Shown: piece by piece, positions 48,276-59,263 of the stretch
Numbering within the stretch: the first letter of the stretch is position 1
How the letters are laid out: every line of letters begins with the position of its first letter
Source: Phlebopus portentosus
Taxonomy: Eukaryota; Basidiomycota; Agaricomycetes; Boletales; Boletinellaceae
Length of the DNA stretch: 64,000 nt
NCBI GenBank assembly: GCA_037892935.1
Contig: JAYXKI010000004.1
Coordinates: forward strand, 744,001-808,000
Direction of reading: 5' to 3'
The notes under the pieces: model-generated
The model's database searches: none
What the model was told of the DNA's origin: nothing
What the model saw: the letters and a program-made list of their open reading frames with translations, nothing else
Program-made: the position numbers and the translations under genes

Positions 48276-49383
48276 ATGTCTTCAGCTCGTCCAATCATTG
48301 TGGTCGCTGGTGTCGGCAACGGATCTGGTAATGTCTGAGTCAAAATCGAATCAAACATCCTCTCAATTTACTTGCTATGAATTAGGAACTGGTGCTGCGA
48401 CCGCGTAAGTATTAGTTTAGTTTCTGATCGTGTATCGCACATAACTTACGGACTTTCAGGAGGTTGTTTGCTAAGGAAGGATACCGAGTCGCGCTCATCG
48501 CAAGGAATGCGGATCATCTGAAGAATACTGCTGCAGGTATCACTGCCGCAGGAGGCGAAGTAATGCAACTTCTCCGCAGCGAAATGTGAATATGCGTTTA
48601 TATTCTTCTCCTTCAGGCCGTTCCTTTCCCTGTTCAGGCATACGACGCTGCGTCCTTGACCTCCGCCTTCAACTCAATCAAATCCCAGTGGCCAGATTCA
48701 GTTCTGCGCGTTGCAGTCTGGAACGCTGCACATGGCGTTTGGAAACCATTCCTCCAAATTACGGACGAGGAAGTCACCGAAGCGCTCAACACCAATGTCC
48801 GCGCTGCCTTCGCGTTTTCCCGTCTCGCAATAACCGCATTCAAGGAGAATGATTTGAGCGAAATCGGAAAGCGCGGTGCGCTGATCTTCACAGGTGCAAC
48901 TGCTTCCCTGAGGGGAAACACTACGACGAGTGCCTTTGCTGCGGGTAAATTCGGTTTGCGGGCTCTTTCGCAGAGCTTGAACAAGGAGTTCGGAAAGGAT
49001 AATATACACGTGAGTTTATCGAAGCTCTGAAAATATTGACCTTCATCAATCACTTTGCTTTTCTTAAAGGTTTCTCACGTAAGTACTTTTCGTGCCCTTC
49101 GAAAATGTGATTTATAGATGTCTATTATAGGCTATTATTGACGGTGGTATCCTGACTGATCGCGTGCGTGAGAGGAGGAACGATCCAAACTGGGAGGCCA
49201 ATGAGGACGTTCGGCTCAGCCCGGAAAGTATTGCAAAGGTGATGCTGTCGCCGAATATTTCTTCGCATCAATTATTGATTTTTTTCGTTCTAATTATTTC
49301 AGTCTTACCTTTACCTTACCAACCAAGACCGTTCTGCTTGGACGTGGGAACTCGACTTGCGTCCTGCGCATGAGAAATGGTGA
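48276..49383 (+). CDS. short-chain dehydrogenase/reductase-like protein
   Basis: Seven exons encode an SDR of about 240 residues. The cofactor loop reads VVAGVGNGSGTGAATARLFA. Substrate-side elements are RVAVWNAAHG and ALIFTGATASLRG. The usual Tyr of the YxxxK pair is replaced by Phe (SAFAAGKFGLRALSQSL), a change I associate with a subset of atypical SDRs. Catalysis may differ or be absent. Exon 6 is a 9-base microexon (49070-49078, encoding VSH) flanked by GTGAGT and GTAAGT introns. The C-terminus reads RSAWTWELDLRPAHEKW. The substrate is unknown. A tandem copy with an internal deletion follows at 49772. Confidence 0.82.
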
Positions 49384-49771
49384 ATTAATTCGGAGAGTTT
49401 GGGAGATCCTGATATGTACATGTAAAGTACTGTGTCTTGATGAGACATACACAACATTGAAGATTGTTGATGGTGCTGTACTTTGAGTTTGAGCCTATGA
49501 TTGATTGATGGGGTTTCGGGTCTCATTCACGTGCACGCTCCGGTTTCCTCTCCGTATGCATCGTCTTCTTATTACTTATAAGGAGCCTCGTCAAGCCCAT
49601 CATGGTTTCTCGGGCTTCTCCTGATTCTTCAGTACCGCCAAAAGTCAGCAGGCGCTTTTTGTCATTCCACTAAGGGCAGATATTTCGTCCTTCTGACGAC
49701 AGCAACTCGGGTCTGGCAGTTACTGAAACTCGCGCCCATCTCGACATCGCTCAGAGAGCAAAGTAGAATGA
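49384..49771. other. duplicated promoter of the dehydrogenase copy
   Basis: This spacer carries a copy of the upstream sequence of the first dehydrogenase gene. Shared blocks include TTCTCGGGCTTCTCCTGAT and CCCATCTCGAC-like stretches. Confidence 0.55.
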
Positions 49772-50651
49772 ATGTCTTCAGCTCGTCCGGTCATTGCAGT
49801 TGCCGGCGTCGGCAACGGATCTGGTAATGTCTTAGCCTGGTTCAAATCAAACGTTTCTTAAATCGCTTACTACGAAACAGAGACCGGTGCTGCAACTGCG
49901 TACGTATGAATAATAGAATAAGTATCCCGCACAATCCAAACTACGGACTATCAGGAGATTGTTTGCAAAGCAAGGTTATCGAGTGGCGCTCATCGCAAAA
50001 AGCGCGGATCATCTAAAAAATACTGCTGCAGGCATCACTGCCGCAGGAGGCGAGGTAAGGAAGTCACCGAAGCGCTCAACACCAATGTCCGCGCTGCCTT
50101 CGATTTTTCCCGTCCCGCGTTCAAGGAGAATGGTTTGAGCGAAATCGGAAAGCGCGGTGCACTGATCTTCACAGGTGCAACAAGTTCCCTGAGGGGCAAT
50201 GCTACGACGAGTGCGTTTTCCGCGGGTAAATTCGGTTTGCGTGCTCTTTCGCAGAGCTTGAACAAGGAATTCGGAAAGGATAACATACACGTAAGTGTAT
50301 CATCATGCTGAGTATCGTTTTTCATTACTTACCCTTTTAATAGGTGGCTGATGTAAGTTGCTTTTCTCACTTCTGAGAGACTGAATTACAGATAGCTACT
50401 ACAGGCTATTATTAATGGTAATATTTTGACCGAGTACGTGAATGGAGGACTGATCCAGACTGGGAGGCAAATGAGGACGCTCGTCTTGGCCCGGATAGCA
50501 TTGCAAAGGTGATTTTGTCGTTGTATGCTATTTTGCTCCTGCAATTGAATTTTTCGTTCCCGTTACAATAGTCCTATCTTTACCTCGCTATCAGGATCGC
50601 TCTGCTTGGACATGGGAGCTCGATTTGCGTCCTGCGCACGAGGAATGGTAA
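49772..50651 (+). pseudogene. broken tandem copy of the short-chain dehydrogenase
   Basis: The copy begins with the same ATGTCTTCAGCTCGTCC and follows the intact gene through the cofactor-binding exons. It then loses about 205 bases, corresponding to about 48562-48769 of the first gene, with a small GAGG-like overlap at the junction (near 50055). A further 9-base deletion removes three residues near 50115, and a 4-base deletion near 50445 shifts the frame. The C-terminal coding end is still recognisable. The 9-base microexon is retained at 50344-50352. The copy lacks part of the Rossmann fold and cannot make the normal protein. Confidence 0.82.
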
Positions 50652-50943
50652 AACAAACCTGAGTAATTGACGGATCCGAATGTATACATGTAAAGTACTG
50701 TACCAAAGACGTGAAGAAGTTTATATTTGACGAGCTTACGAAACATCGAGAATTGTCGTCGTACATAGCTGATGGCGGCGACTGGAAGCAACAATTGCAA
50801 GTACTTAAGAGAACCTCTCCTTCCATATTTGGAAACGAAAATCCGGGAAGTGCCGGATGCGTTCGCTGCGCGTCGCGCCGTCGCCAACCATCAGCGTCAG
50901 CGTCAGCATCAGCTCAGCGTCCACGTCTTGTCATCATACCACC

Positions 50944-51661
50944 ATGTCCTTGCCCAGGTCAAACTATGACCCGAGGCGTGTCTGTATCAATCCTTTCCCG
51001 AACCTCAACCTACATATTGGGAAGTATAGACGAACTATAGGAGTCTATACTGCTGGCGGTCTGGTAAGTTCAAGTCATACTCCTCACAACATGTTCATCA
51101 CGTCTGCTTTCTACGTCTATAAGCCTTGACCTTGCTGACGAAATACTTGGTCATATGTCAACATAGTTCGCCTTTGCGCATTGGCTTTTCCTTGATGCCG
51201 CGGTTCTCTCATCACACTACCGCCCGCCTGCCGATGCGCCCTACGACACTGCTCCGGTCCACGTCACTTTCGTCGACTGGGTTCCTGGAATCCTATCTGT
51301 ACTTGGTTTTCTAATCGTCAACATGATCGACAAAGACAGAATCAAAGGCGAGGAAGCCTATGCCGATCCGCGTGCTGTGTGGCGGGCCCGTCTCATCCTC
51401 TTTATCGGTTTTGCGCTCATGGCCGGTGGACTCGCGGGTAGTGTTGTGAGTACTTATGGAGTCTCATATTCCGTTCTGGCTCTGACAGAGAAGCTTAAGA
51501 CCATTCTCGTCATCAAATACGTCGTGAAGAACTATCCAGAGAGGTTTACTTACTACGGGTATGCGAACGTGGCGCAGAACATCTCCGTTATGCTTTCTGC
51601 CGTTGTATTGTGGATGGCTCAAAGCGTACCTAGCGACTACGAGTATAATCTATCCATTTGA
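50944..51661 (+). CDS. VPS68: Vps68/TMEM50 (UPF0220) membrane protein
   Basis: Three exons encode about 186 residues. Exon 1 (50944-51063) starts MSLPRSNYDPRRVCINPF. Exon 2 begins 51167 and gives FAFAHWLFLDAAVLSSHYRP, the first membrane segment. DWVPGILSVLGFLIVNMIDK and WRARLILFIGFALMAGGLAG follow. The second intron (51446-51499) is 54 bases, in frame and free of stops, so unspliced reading gives a longer protein; removing it restores the family sequence GSV-TILVIKYVV. Four membrane segments are predicted. In yeast Vps68 forms an endosomal complex with Vps55 that helps endosome-to-vacuole traffic. The protein ends SVPSDYEYNLSI. The family assignment is strong and the exact role is inferred. 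Confidence 0.87.
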
Positions 51662-52080
51662 GCGGTATTTGCGCTGTACACCAAGTTCCGTCGTTGCACT
51701 GACATCACATGTTTATCATAAATGCGAATTCTCGACATTTCCATTTCTTGTTGGATTGAAACATTTTTTAGTTCTGTAGGTCCCATCAGGCTGCGGAAGG
51801 ACGATACAGGCTGTATGCATTATCCATAACGTGCGCCAAAGATTCGCAACCTGCTGGCTGTGCCAATGGAAGGTGTTAAACGGCAGTGCTGATAGGCAGC
51901 AAAATTTCGAGATGCCTAACTCCGATCCAGAAGGTTATTATTCTTTGGTTATTACCAGCCTTGCGAGAGCTGGCTCCACATAAACCGATGATAGACGAGG
52001 TGGTCAGCATCGTTGAACTATTCTTGAAGATCTAGAACGACGAAGTATCGCGCTTAACTAGAAAAGTCCATCAAGCGACG
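51662..52080. other. intergenic region
   Basis: This is the 3' flank of the Vps68-type gene. No exon was recognised. Confidence 0.5.
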
Positions 52081-53680
52081 CAAGATTGTCATCCATCTGA
52101 GGTACACCGGACGGATCCTGGAAGGCAGGCGTGTCGTTTAGTGTACAAGGAACCATTCCTCTGTAATATTTTCTTCCCACAACAGCACGAACCTACTTGT
52201 TTCACTGGGCAATACTTTCGCGGTGGTCTCTTCATGGGCGTTGGTTCTGGTCCCATGATACACGGTACTTGACTGCAATCCGGGAGATCCATTCCGTGGG
52301 CGAAACCATGGCATGCTCATCCGACCGAACGTCAGAGATGAGATGACCGCACCATATACAAACGGCAATGGACGGAATGTGCTCACCAATAAACTCGCAT
52401 GCTTGACAGACATTGTCGCATTAGCCAAGAGAAACTGGGACGACTGGTTCAGTTGGAGAAGTCTCATACTCGAAGCAGAGCTCTTCCGCCGTGGATGAAC
52501 CTGAATTTATACACTAGATGAATATTCTGGATGCTTACAGGGTCGTATGTTTTCAACATATGCTTGAAGTCACTGGTTTCCACTATTCGATTGATTCGGA
52601 TCGGGACGTGCATCCTACATGACCCCGATCTTTGCCTAGTTCCCGGAAGATATGTGGGAAAACATGGAGAGAAATCAATCAAGATCCGCAAGTGCCCACA
52701 AGACCTTCTGGTATTCTCCATATCCCAACGCTCGTTTGTTCTTCACACGCGAGGTACGCGAGGTAGTCCAGTCCCCCGTATGATTGACCTGTCTGGTCTT
52801 GTATTGTTCGGATCGGGAGAAGCTAAGAAAGAGTTTGTTAAAGAAACTTTGATAAAAAAAGGTCTTACTATTGAGTCTGTAGTAGAAATCCCGTCTGCAT
52901 ACGCAATATCAATGAGGACCTGTGTTGTGTGTGCTTGTTTGGGCACTCGTGACGGACTTGTCCTTCACGGATCCAACGCGTCTGATACGCTTTGTACCTG
53001 TTCTTCCAAGACGATCAGCCACTTCGCGTGCTTTGCCTATTTCTTCGTAAGTGCCCACGGAGCGGCACATAGATGTGGGCTCGGAAGGACAGCCGTTTGC
53101 GACAATGTCCTATTGGTTGCATAAATTACGAACGAGTCTCGTCTGAAATGAATTTGTTCTCACTCCCTGTCGTCTTGATCTATCCTTCGTATCTCATTTG
53201 CCGTAAGTTTACGTCCTGCTTTCTGAGAAACTTCCTGCCTATCTACGGTCGAAAGCAGATTCCGGCCTTATGGGAGATTTTTCTTCGGTTGTAGACGGTC
53301 GTATCGTCGACTGACATTCAGTTGGTGCTGTAGGATATGTTCGAGCTCGTAGAGGGACGGGGCCCCGTACGTACTTACCCCACATACGCGTTCCGATATC
53401 TCGGCCCGCATAAACCTCTGAAACAAAATGAGTGTGTCACGCGAAAGTTCTGACCATAACAATTTTTTCCAGCGTGGACCAACTGGACCCCATTTTCACC
53501 AGAAGCAAGAGTGCGGATCGTGCTCCAGCGAGGGCATTGCGGGGATAATGATCTTGCAAGCGTTGCATCCGTCCTTAACCGATCCATGCTCCTACAATAT
53601 GTAAAGCTCCGTTCTTTCGACTGTGCTCGCCCCTCCAGTCGGATAGGATCCCCAATCACTCTCTTTCATAGCTACTCACC
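52081..53680 (+). other. decayed or unrecognised coding region
   Basis: Several stretches read like protein but do not join into one gene. They include CFTGQYFRGGLFMGVGSGPM (about 52200-52260), NVLTNKLACLTDIVALAKRN with WDDWFSWRSLILEAELFRRG (about 52380-52495), MIDLSGLVLFGSGEAKKEFV (about 52780-52840) and YPTYAFRYLGPHKPLKQNE (about 53370-53425). Stops and shifts occur between them. No domain was recognised. It may be one or more pseudogenes, or a real gene with unrecognised introns. It lies next to the inositol oxygenase gene. Confidence 0.35.
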
Positions 53681-55067
53681 ATGCCAACCATTCTTGACAT
53701 CAAAGACGCGCGCAATTTTGACGAGACTTCCGATGCTGTAGATGAGGGTATGGAGCGACGGTCGAAACGTTTGCTGCAGAGTCTAACAGGGGGTTTACGC
53801 AGTTAATAAACTGAAGACGCGGGTATGGAGCGAGAAGCCTGTTTTCGATGCTGAGAAGGATAAGACGAAGTTCCGGAGATACGAGGAAGCTTGTGATCGC
53901 GTAAAAACATTCTACAAGGAGCAGCACGGTGCGTTGACAAAGATTCTGTCGAGCTGGAAAGGAACAGTTGACGGTCCTGCTCAGAGAGACAGACTGTCGA
54001 CTTCAATATCAAAGCCAGAGTAGAATTTCGGAAGAAAATTCGAGCTCGAATGGGTATATTTTATCATCGTGGCTTTCTGAACCTATAATCATTCATGTCT
54101 CAAGGCATTTGGGAGGCGATCGAGAAACTCAATACGCTCATCGATAATTCTGATCCCGATGTACGTCCATTTCCTCTATAAAAGCGTTGCTGAGCTAATT
54201 CTGAGCTACAGACGGAGCTGTCGCAAATCGAACATGCGCTTCAGACTGCTGAGGCTATCCGTCGGGACGGCAAGCCAGAATGGATGCAAGTACGTTGGTC
54301 GGACGACATGATACTTAGAGGACGTCTAATCGCTCGAGTTAGGTCACTGGATTAGTACATGACCTTGGGAAGCTTCTGTATTTCTTCGGTTCTGAGTCCG
54401 TTTTCAATCCCCGCTGTTCTTGCTAGCAAACACATAACTGACAACATTCGATTCAGAGGCCAATGGGATGTCGTCGGGGTATGTTGAATCTGCTCCTTAG
54501 CTTCAGTTGTCTTCCCTGAACTTCACTTAGGATACGTTCGTTGTCGGCTGTGCCTTCTCCGATAAGAACGTATACCCGGAGACCTTCGCAAACAATCCTG
54601 ACTCGAAAGATCCTGTGTACTCTTCAGAGTATGGTATTTATAAGCCCCACTGTGGGCTGGAAAATGTCATGCTTTCTTGGGGTCATGACGAGGTATGATC
54701 ATGTGCTTTGAATGGCGTGCACTCGCGGTATTAACTTCCACGGGAGTATTTATACCACGTTCTAAAGGAACAGAGCTCGCTGCCTGACGAGGGTCTCGCG
54801 ATGATCCGATATCACAGCTTCTACCCGTTAGTGCAGCTTTATTTTGCACATTGCCACGACCTTTCTGACAGATCAACCAGGTGGCATCGGGAAGGAGCTT
54901 ATATACACCTAACCAATGCAAGCGACGAGAAACTTCTCGCGTCAGTAAAGGCCTTCAATCCGTATGACCTCTACAGCAAGAGCGACGATCCCGTGGATCC
55001 CGTGAAGCTGCGACCGTATTACGAGGGCTTAATTGCGAAGTTCTTCCCTGAAGCAATTGAATGGTGA
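53681..55067 (+). CDS. MIOX: myo-inositol oxygenase
   Basis: This gene of about ten exons encodes a protein of about 320 residues, starting [24 protein letters not shown] is a cytosolic di-iron oxygenase that cleaves myo-inositol to D-glucuronate. Its HD-domain ligands are visible: [16 protein letters not shown] and [20 protein letters not shown], then the late segment [16 protein letters not shown]. The substrate-side end [20 protein letters not shown] also matches the family well. Splices were set by codon joining, for example HDE|YLYH and FYP|WH. The gene is the left member of a five-gene group with a dehydrogenase, aldolase, transporter and regulator. It faces the dehydrogenase gene tail to tail, 190 bases apart. 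Confidence 0.93.
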
Positions 55068-55256
55068 AAACCTTGTTTTACACGCCTAGATCATGCCCGA
55101 GCCGTTATCGTGTATTCTACCATAGTAGCATGTTTCTCTTATTCGAGGCGACAAAATTCCTGGAACGGCAATCTGGTGAACAGGACAAGGATATCGGATC
55201 GGCATTAGAATATGTGGTGGCAAGAACGTCTACACGCCCACAAATAAGTACAAACA

Positions 55257-56342
55257 TCATGCCTTGCCTGCCTCAACCGCCTCTTTGAATCGCTCGACGA
55301 CGGGGGTCATACCACCCTCATCCACGACAAAACCAAGACTAAGCGGGTATGTAAGGTCAAATCTCGCGGGCCATGAGCTTACAATGCGACGATTCGTGAG
55401 GTTATCTTCGAACTTTATGAGTTTGAGAGTTTCTGGACCGGCCACTTCGCGAAGTGCTTCGAGCTCTTCACGCACAGTCGCAGTGAACCCTGGTAGGTAA
55501 ACGACGCGCGTATATGGAAGGAACTTCTCAGCAGAAACGTGCTTTGCATGGACGAAGTTCTTGATCGTCGTCTCCGGAGAAGCCACCCACGCGGCCAGAT
55601 CAAGCTCGGGTGAGTCTAACGATGATCCGACGGGGCAGATGGCCTCAACACCGTGGAGCGGCTCGCGGATAATACCAGATAGAAACGCCGATGTCGCTGC
55701 TGATGGTGGGCCAGGACGAACTACGACCGTCGGCAGGCGCATTATGCGCCCATCAATATACCCACGTCGAGTATATTCATTGATGAGCAGCTCGGAAACA
55801 AGTTTACCCGTCCCGTACGCGCCCTCTGGTGTTGCGATCGTTGAAGGTGTAACGACTTCAGGTAGTTGGCCACCATAGACGGCGGTCGACGATGAGAAGA
55901 TGAATTTAATGATACGTCCAACGTCGGCACCACGGTGGCGCGCCACTTCTAGCAACAAGCGTATAGAGTCGACGTTGACCTGTCGGTCGAAGATAACTAT
56001 TAGCTTTAGTGCCTCAGGCCGATTATCACGATAACTGGAACGTACCTTCAGGCCAAGGTCGAAATTATCTTCAGAACCTCGCGACATAATGCCATGCAGT
56101 GCATATACAGTATCGGGTATCCCGAACTCTGTCTCAAACAGCTTCTCGACTGCCTCCTTCTGCGTCAGGTCAGCTTTGACAGTTATAACCTTGGCATCGG
56201 CGGGAGCCTTCGGTTCGACAATGTCAGCGAGGATGAGGTGGACATTTGGTGTTCTGGAATCAGTCAGGAGCTCCTGCGCAAGTAGACCAGGCAGCCACCC
56301 AGCTGCGCCCGTGATGAGGACGACAGAAGTGTCGGAAGGCAT
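55257..56342 (-). CDS. NAD-dependent epimerase/dehydratase, D-erythronate dehydrogenase-like
   Basis: The protein has 339 residues once a 66-base in-frame intron (55980-56045) is removed. This restores DLGLKVNVDSIRLL, as in the family. The N-terminal Rossmann fold reads VLITGAAGWLPGLLAQELL, and DSRTPNVHLILADIVEP follows. The active-site region holds FIFSSSTAVYGG, then GTGKLVSELLINEYTRRGYI with the YGTGK dyad (Tyr in GAYGTGK). The motifs RLPTVVVRPGPPSAATSAFL and GIIREPLHG match bacterial D-erythronate dehydrogenases (DenD) and related acid-sugar dehydrogenases. Oxidation of a four-carbon or related acid sugar is the best guess. It shares a 553-base divergent region with the aldolase gene, which suggests co-regulation. 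Confidence 0.85.
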   Translation of the reverse strand: MPSDTSVVLITGAAGWLPGLLAQELLTDSRTPNVHLILADIVEPKAPADAKVITVKADLTQKEAVEKLFETEFGIPDTVYALHGIMSRGSEDNFDLGLKVRSSYRDNRPEALKLIVIFDRQVNVDSIRLLLEVARHRGADVGRIIKFIFSSSTAVYGGQLPEVVTPSTIATPEGAYGTGKLVSELLINEYTRRGYIDGRIMRLPTVVVRPGPPSAATSAFLSGIIREPLHGVEAICPVGSSLDSPELDLAAWVASPETTIKNFVHAKHVSAEKFLPYTRVVYLPGFTATVREELEALREVAGPETLKLIKFEDNLTNRRIVSSWPARFDLTYPLSLGFVVDEGGMTPVVERFKEAVEAGKA

Positions 56343-56895
56343 ACTGAACAGTGCTGAGACTTAGCAGAAGAAAGGAGGGCTGGGTATGCAAGAAACGATT
56401 GGATGAGTCCATCACAAGGTTTGGCCTTTAAATATATTGTTGCGGTCCTCACGAGTCAATCGCAGGTCGTCGGACATAGTGGACCCAAACTGGAAAGTCT
56501 TTTGGATTCCGGACGGTGACGGTGTTCGGAGGTTGAGCAAGAACCGACCCGCTGACCGGGCCTATTTCCTGGCGCATTCTTCCTTGGACGTTGTCTTATC
56601 CGGGTGCAAAAGTCACGACTCGTAAGCACGCCAAATGGTCGTACGCATCGTTATTGTGACACAGCATTTTTCAAAAAAAGCAACCCGAAAGGAGAAAGAA
56701 TGATCAACTCACGTGTGATTTTTTCTCCTCAAAAGAACAGCTTTACATCCTTACTTCCGGATCCTCCGTCCCCGGATACATGTCTCGGTCAACTTTCCCA
56801 GCCTACGGCCGGATAGCACTCGAGTGTAGTTAAAATAAGAAATCACTGTTCTCCTAGCTCACGGACGTGTAATCCCAAAGTCTACTTCTACCGCT
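56343..56895. promoter_or_regulatory. divergent promoter, dehydrogenase / aldolase
   Basis: This 553-base head-to-head region between the DenD-like gene (-) and the aldolase gene (+) is AT-rich near its left end (CCTTTAAATATATTG around 56427). It is the most likely place for a shared binding site of the adjacent Zn2Cys6 regulator. I saw no clear CGG-n-CCG palindrome by eye. Confidence 0.4.
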
Positions 56896-57999
56896 ATGAC
56901 ATTTGATGACAACCTCACCCTCAACATCCTCCGCAAGGCCGAGGATGGCGGATATGGCATTCTAGCCCAGACGTGGTACGTATAGATGCAGTGAATACAT
57001 GCTCTACCATTCAAGAAGCATATTCCGATAGCTATGATGCTCACTCGGTCATCGGCCTCGTGAGAGCCGCGGAACGCAAAAGGAGCCCTGCTATTCTTCA
57101 GCTCTTCCCTGTCACTCTGGCCTACGGAGGCGGGCCATTCCTCCAATTTTGCATCAATGCGTGAGGCTCCTTATTAGACTTGCCGTAATTTCGCATCTGA
57201 GAGATTATGCCACAGAGCACACCAAGCGTCAGTGCCGATAGCAGTCCATCTTGACCACGCTACCGATCCCGAACATATTGAGCTCGCGCTAAGCCTAGCG
57301 GAGAAAGGAATAGCATTCGATAGCATCATGGTTGATGCAAGTCACGCCGACGTTTGTTATTTTCCAAATCGTTGGCCGTAAATCTGATATCTTACATTGC
57401 TAATCACCCGACAGACAGACGAAGAGAATATCGCCCTTGCTCGCCCTCATGTCCAAAGGGCAGCGAAAGTCGGTGTTGCAGTTGAAGTGGAACTTGGTAG
57501 ACTAGAGGGCGGGGAGGCTGGACTCCGCATGATCTCCGATGCGAAACTCACGAATCCAGAGAAAGCACAGACGTTCCTGGCTGAGACCGGTGCTGCTATC
57601 CTTTCTCCGAGCATCGGCAACTTGCATGGGTCGTACCTTCGCCCGCCAAACTTCCGGCAGGAAATGTACGTTGCATCTCCGTCGGTATCAAAAGGATCCG
57701 AAGTAACATGACATGATTACCTCCTTAGTCTGAAAGATCTCCGTTCGCGATTCAACGGTGGTACTCCACTCTGTCTTCACGGGACGGACGAGCTTCCAGA
57801 CGCTCTCTTTCAAGAATGTATAAGGAATGGAATCAGCAAGATTAATGTCAATAGTTGGGCTCGCGATCCCTACGTGAAGGCTCTCGTCTCTGGATTGCAG
57901 AACAAGCCGTTCCCCGACGCTGTGGAGGAGAGTACGGAAGTCTTCGCTTCCGTTTGCGAGCGGTTCTTTGATCTCTTTGGATCTACAGGCAAAGCATGA
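56896..57999 (+). CDS. class II ketose-bisphosphate-type aldolase
   Basis: Five exons encode about 290 residues, starting MTFDDNLTLNILRKAEDGG. Class II aldolases use zinc to split or form ketose phosphates. The zinc ligands are visible: His in VHLDHATD, His in GNLHGSYL and His in LHGTDELPD. EVELGRLEGGE supplies the conserved acidic motif, and KINVNSWARDPYV the phosphate-side loop. Splices join AQTC|YDAHSVIG and INA|AHQASV. The LHGTDE in place of the usual LHGGS-type motif is a divergence seen in non-fructose aldolases and suggests another substrate. The closest use could be cleavage of a phosphorylated acid sugar or tagatose-like compound in the same pathway as the DenD-like enzyme. The product is cytosolic. 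Confidence 0.9.
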
Positions 58000-59263
58000 C
58001 GTATGATTAATTAGTTCAAGGAAGAGAATATAAGATCTGTATAAAAAAGGTCCACAATGAACTTAAAATAAGGTTATGGTCAGGTTGTTGCGTCGATCGT
58101 GTACCTTGTGTGTGTGCCGTAAGCCCAGAGGAAATGGAGCATGTACGTGCGACAAGCCTCCCCGGTACCCGGTTCCGGGACTCGATCTCGAAAGTGAAAT
58201 TCAGCGGCTTCGGATGAAGGTCAAGTGTCCATTAAATATGTAAGTTGACCCGCATTCCTCATATCTGGACGCATATGTAGCCGGGTTCGAGAAAGACGGC
58301 CTTGGAATCTTGTCATTCGGTGATCAGAAAGAAAAGAGCAATGATTCACTGAACCAGCAATGCGGCTTTCTTTCATCTTTGCTATCCAGAGGTGTTCGTC
58401 GTGCTAAAGCGATTTGTTTATGCAAGGCCCGATTGTAAATAAAAGTATCTACTCAAGGAATATGGATGATCCGAGACCCTGTACATGAAGGACCAAGGAC
58501 GTATTGGGTCATAAGAAAGGAGTCCCGCTTCGTTCTGTGAATGTCCTTCGCAAGACTATCTGTTTGCCGTCTGTCAATATTACTCGTTTATCTTGCTAAG
58601 TTATTATGTCGTTTCGCACCGCTCATAGTATTGTTACTTTGATCCCGACCGGAGCGAGGAAGGTGTTTTTTCATGAAGTGACCGTGCATTGAAAATGCAT
58701 GCAGGCATTTCTCCAGTCCAATCAAGAGTACGCGCCAAGGCTCGTTACGGATGTGCTTACAGGCTCGGAACAGCTCGAGTCCACAACATCTTGGTACGTG
58801 TGCTAGATCTTGACATAGGACCGAAAGATGCAAATCCGGGGAAGGTACGCACCGCTGGAGACGTGGCCTCGAGGATTAATCTTCCTTTCCTATTGGTATA
58901 GTGTTCAGCCCGGCGCGATTAACTAAAATGGAACTGAACAGGTGGCCAGTAATATAAAATCTCCCGGAACTATATAATGCCGGACTACCTAGCTTGGTTA
59001 GGCAGATTTGGAACTCAATTGGCACGAGATCATTGGGTTTCGTTTGTTGTCTAGTGTCCGCATTCTGTTGATAATGTACTGATAGAAGAATGCGGGGTGT
59101 GGCTTCAAATAGGAAATTCCAACGCTATTTCTGTTCGTTCCTGACAAGCCCAATCGTGAATGTAGTTCGCAACCATAAAAGACGGAAACGCAGCTCCATA
59201 CTGATACCGAGAGCACTTTACGTCTCCCTCTTGTCAAAACTCGATCTTCCGTCGTCGTCCATC
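58000..59263. other. intergenic region upstream of the transporter
   Basis: This 1.26 kb spacer before the MFS gene contains only short motif-free frames. A few GC-rich and AT-rich blocks alternate. No gene or RNA was recognised. Confidence 0.5.

Noticed and set aside
51126..51314. Frame overlapping the second exon of the Vps68-type gene
   Set aside because: A shadow frame of the real exon; the family sequence is in the other frame.
55264..55878. Plus-strand frames over the DenD-like gene
   Set aside because: Antisense shadows of a clearly coding minus-strand enzyme gene.
58260..58310. GGTTCGA-like T-loop motif suggesting a tRNA
   Set aside because: No cloverleaf could be drawn around it: the acceptor and anticodon arms do not pair.
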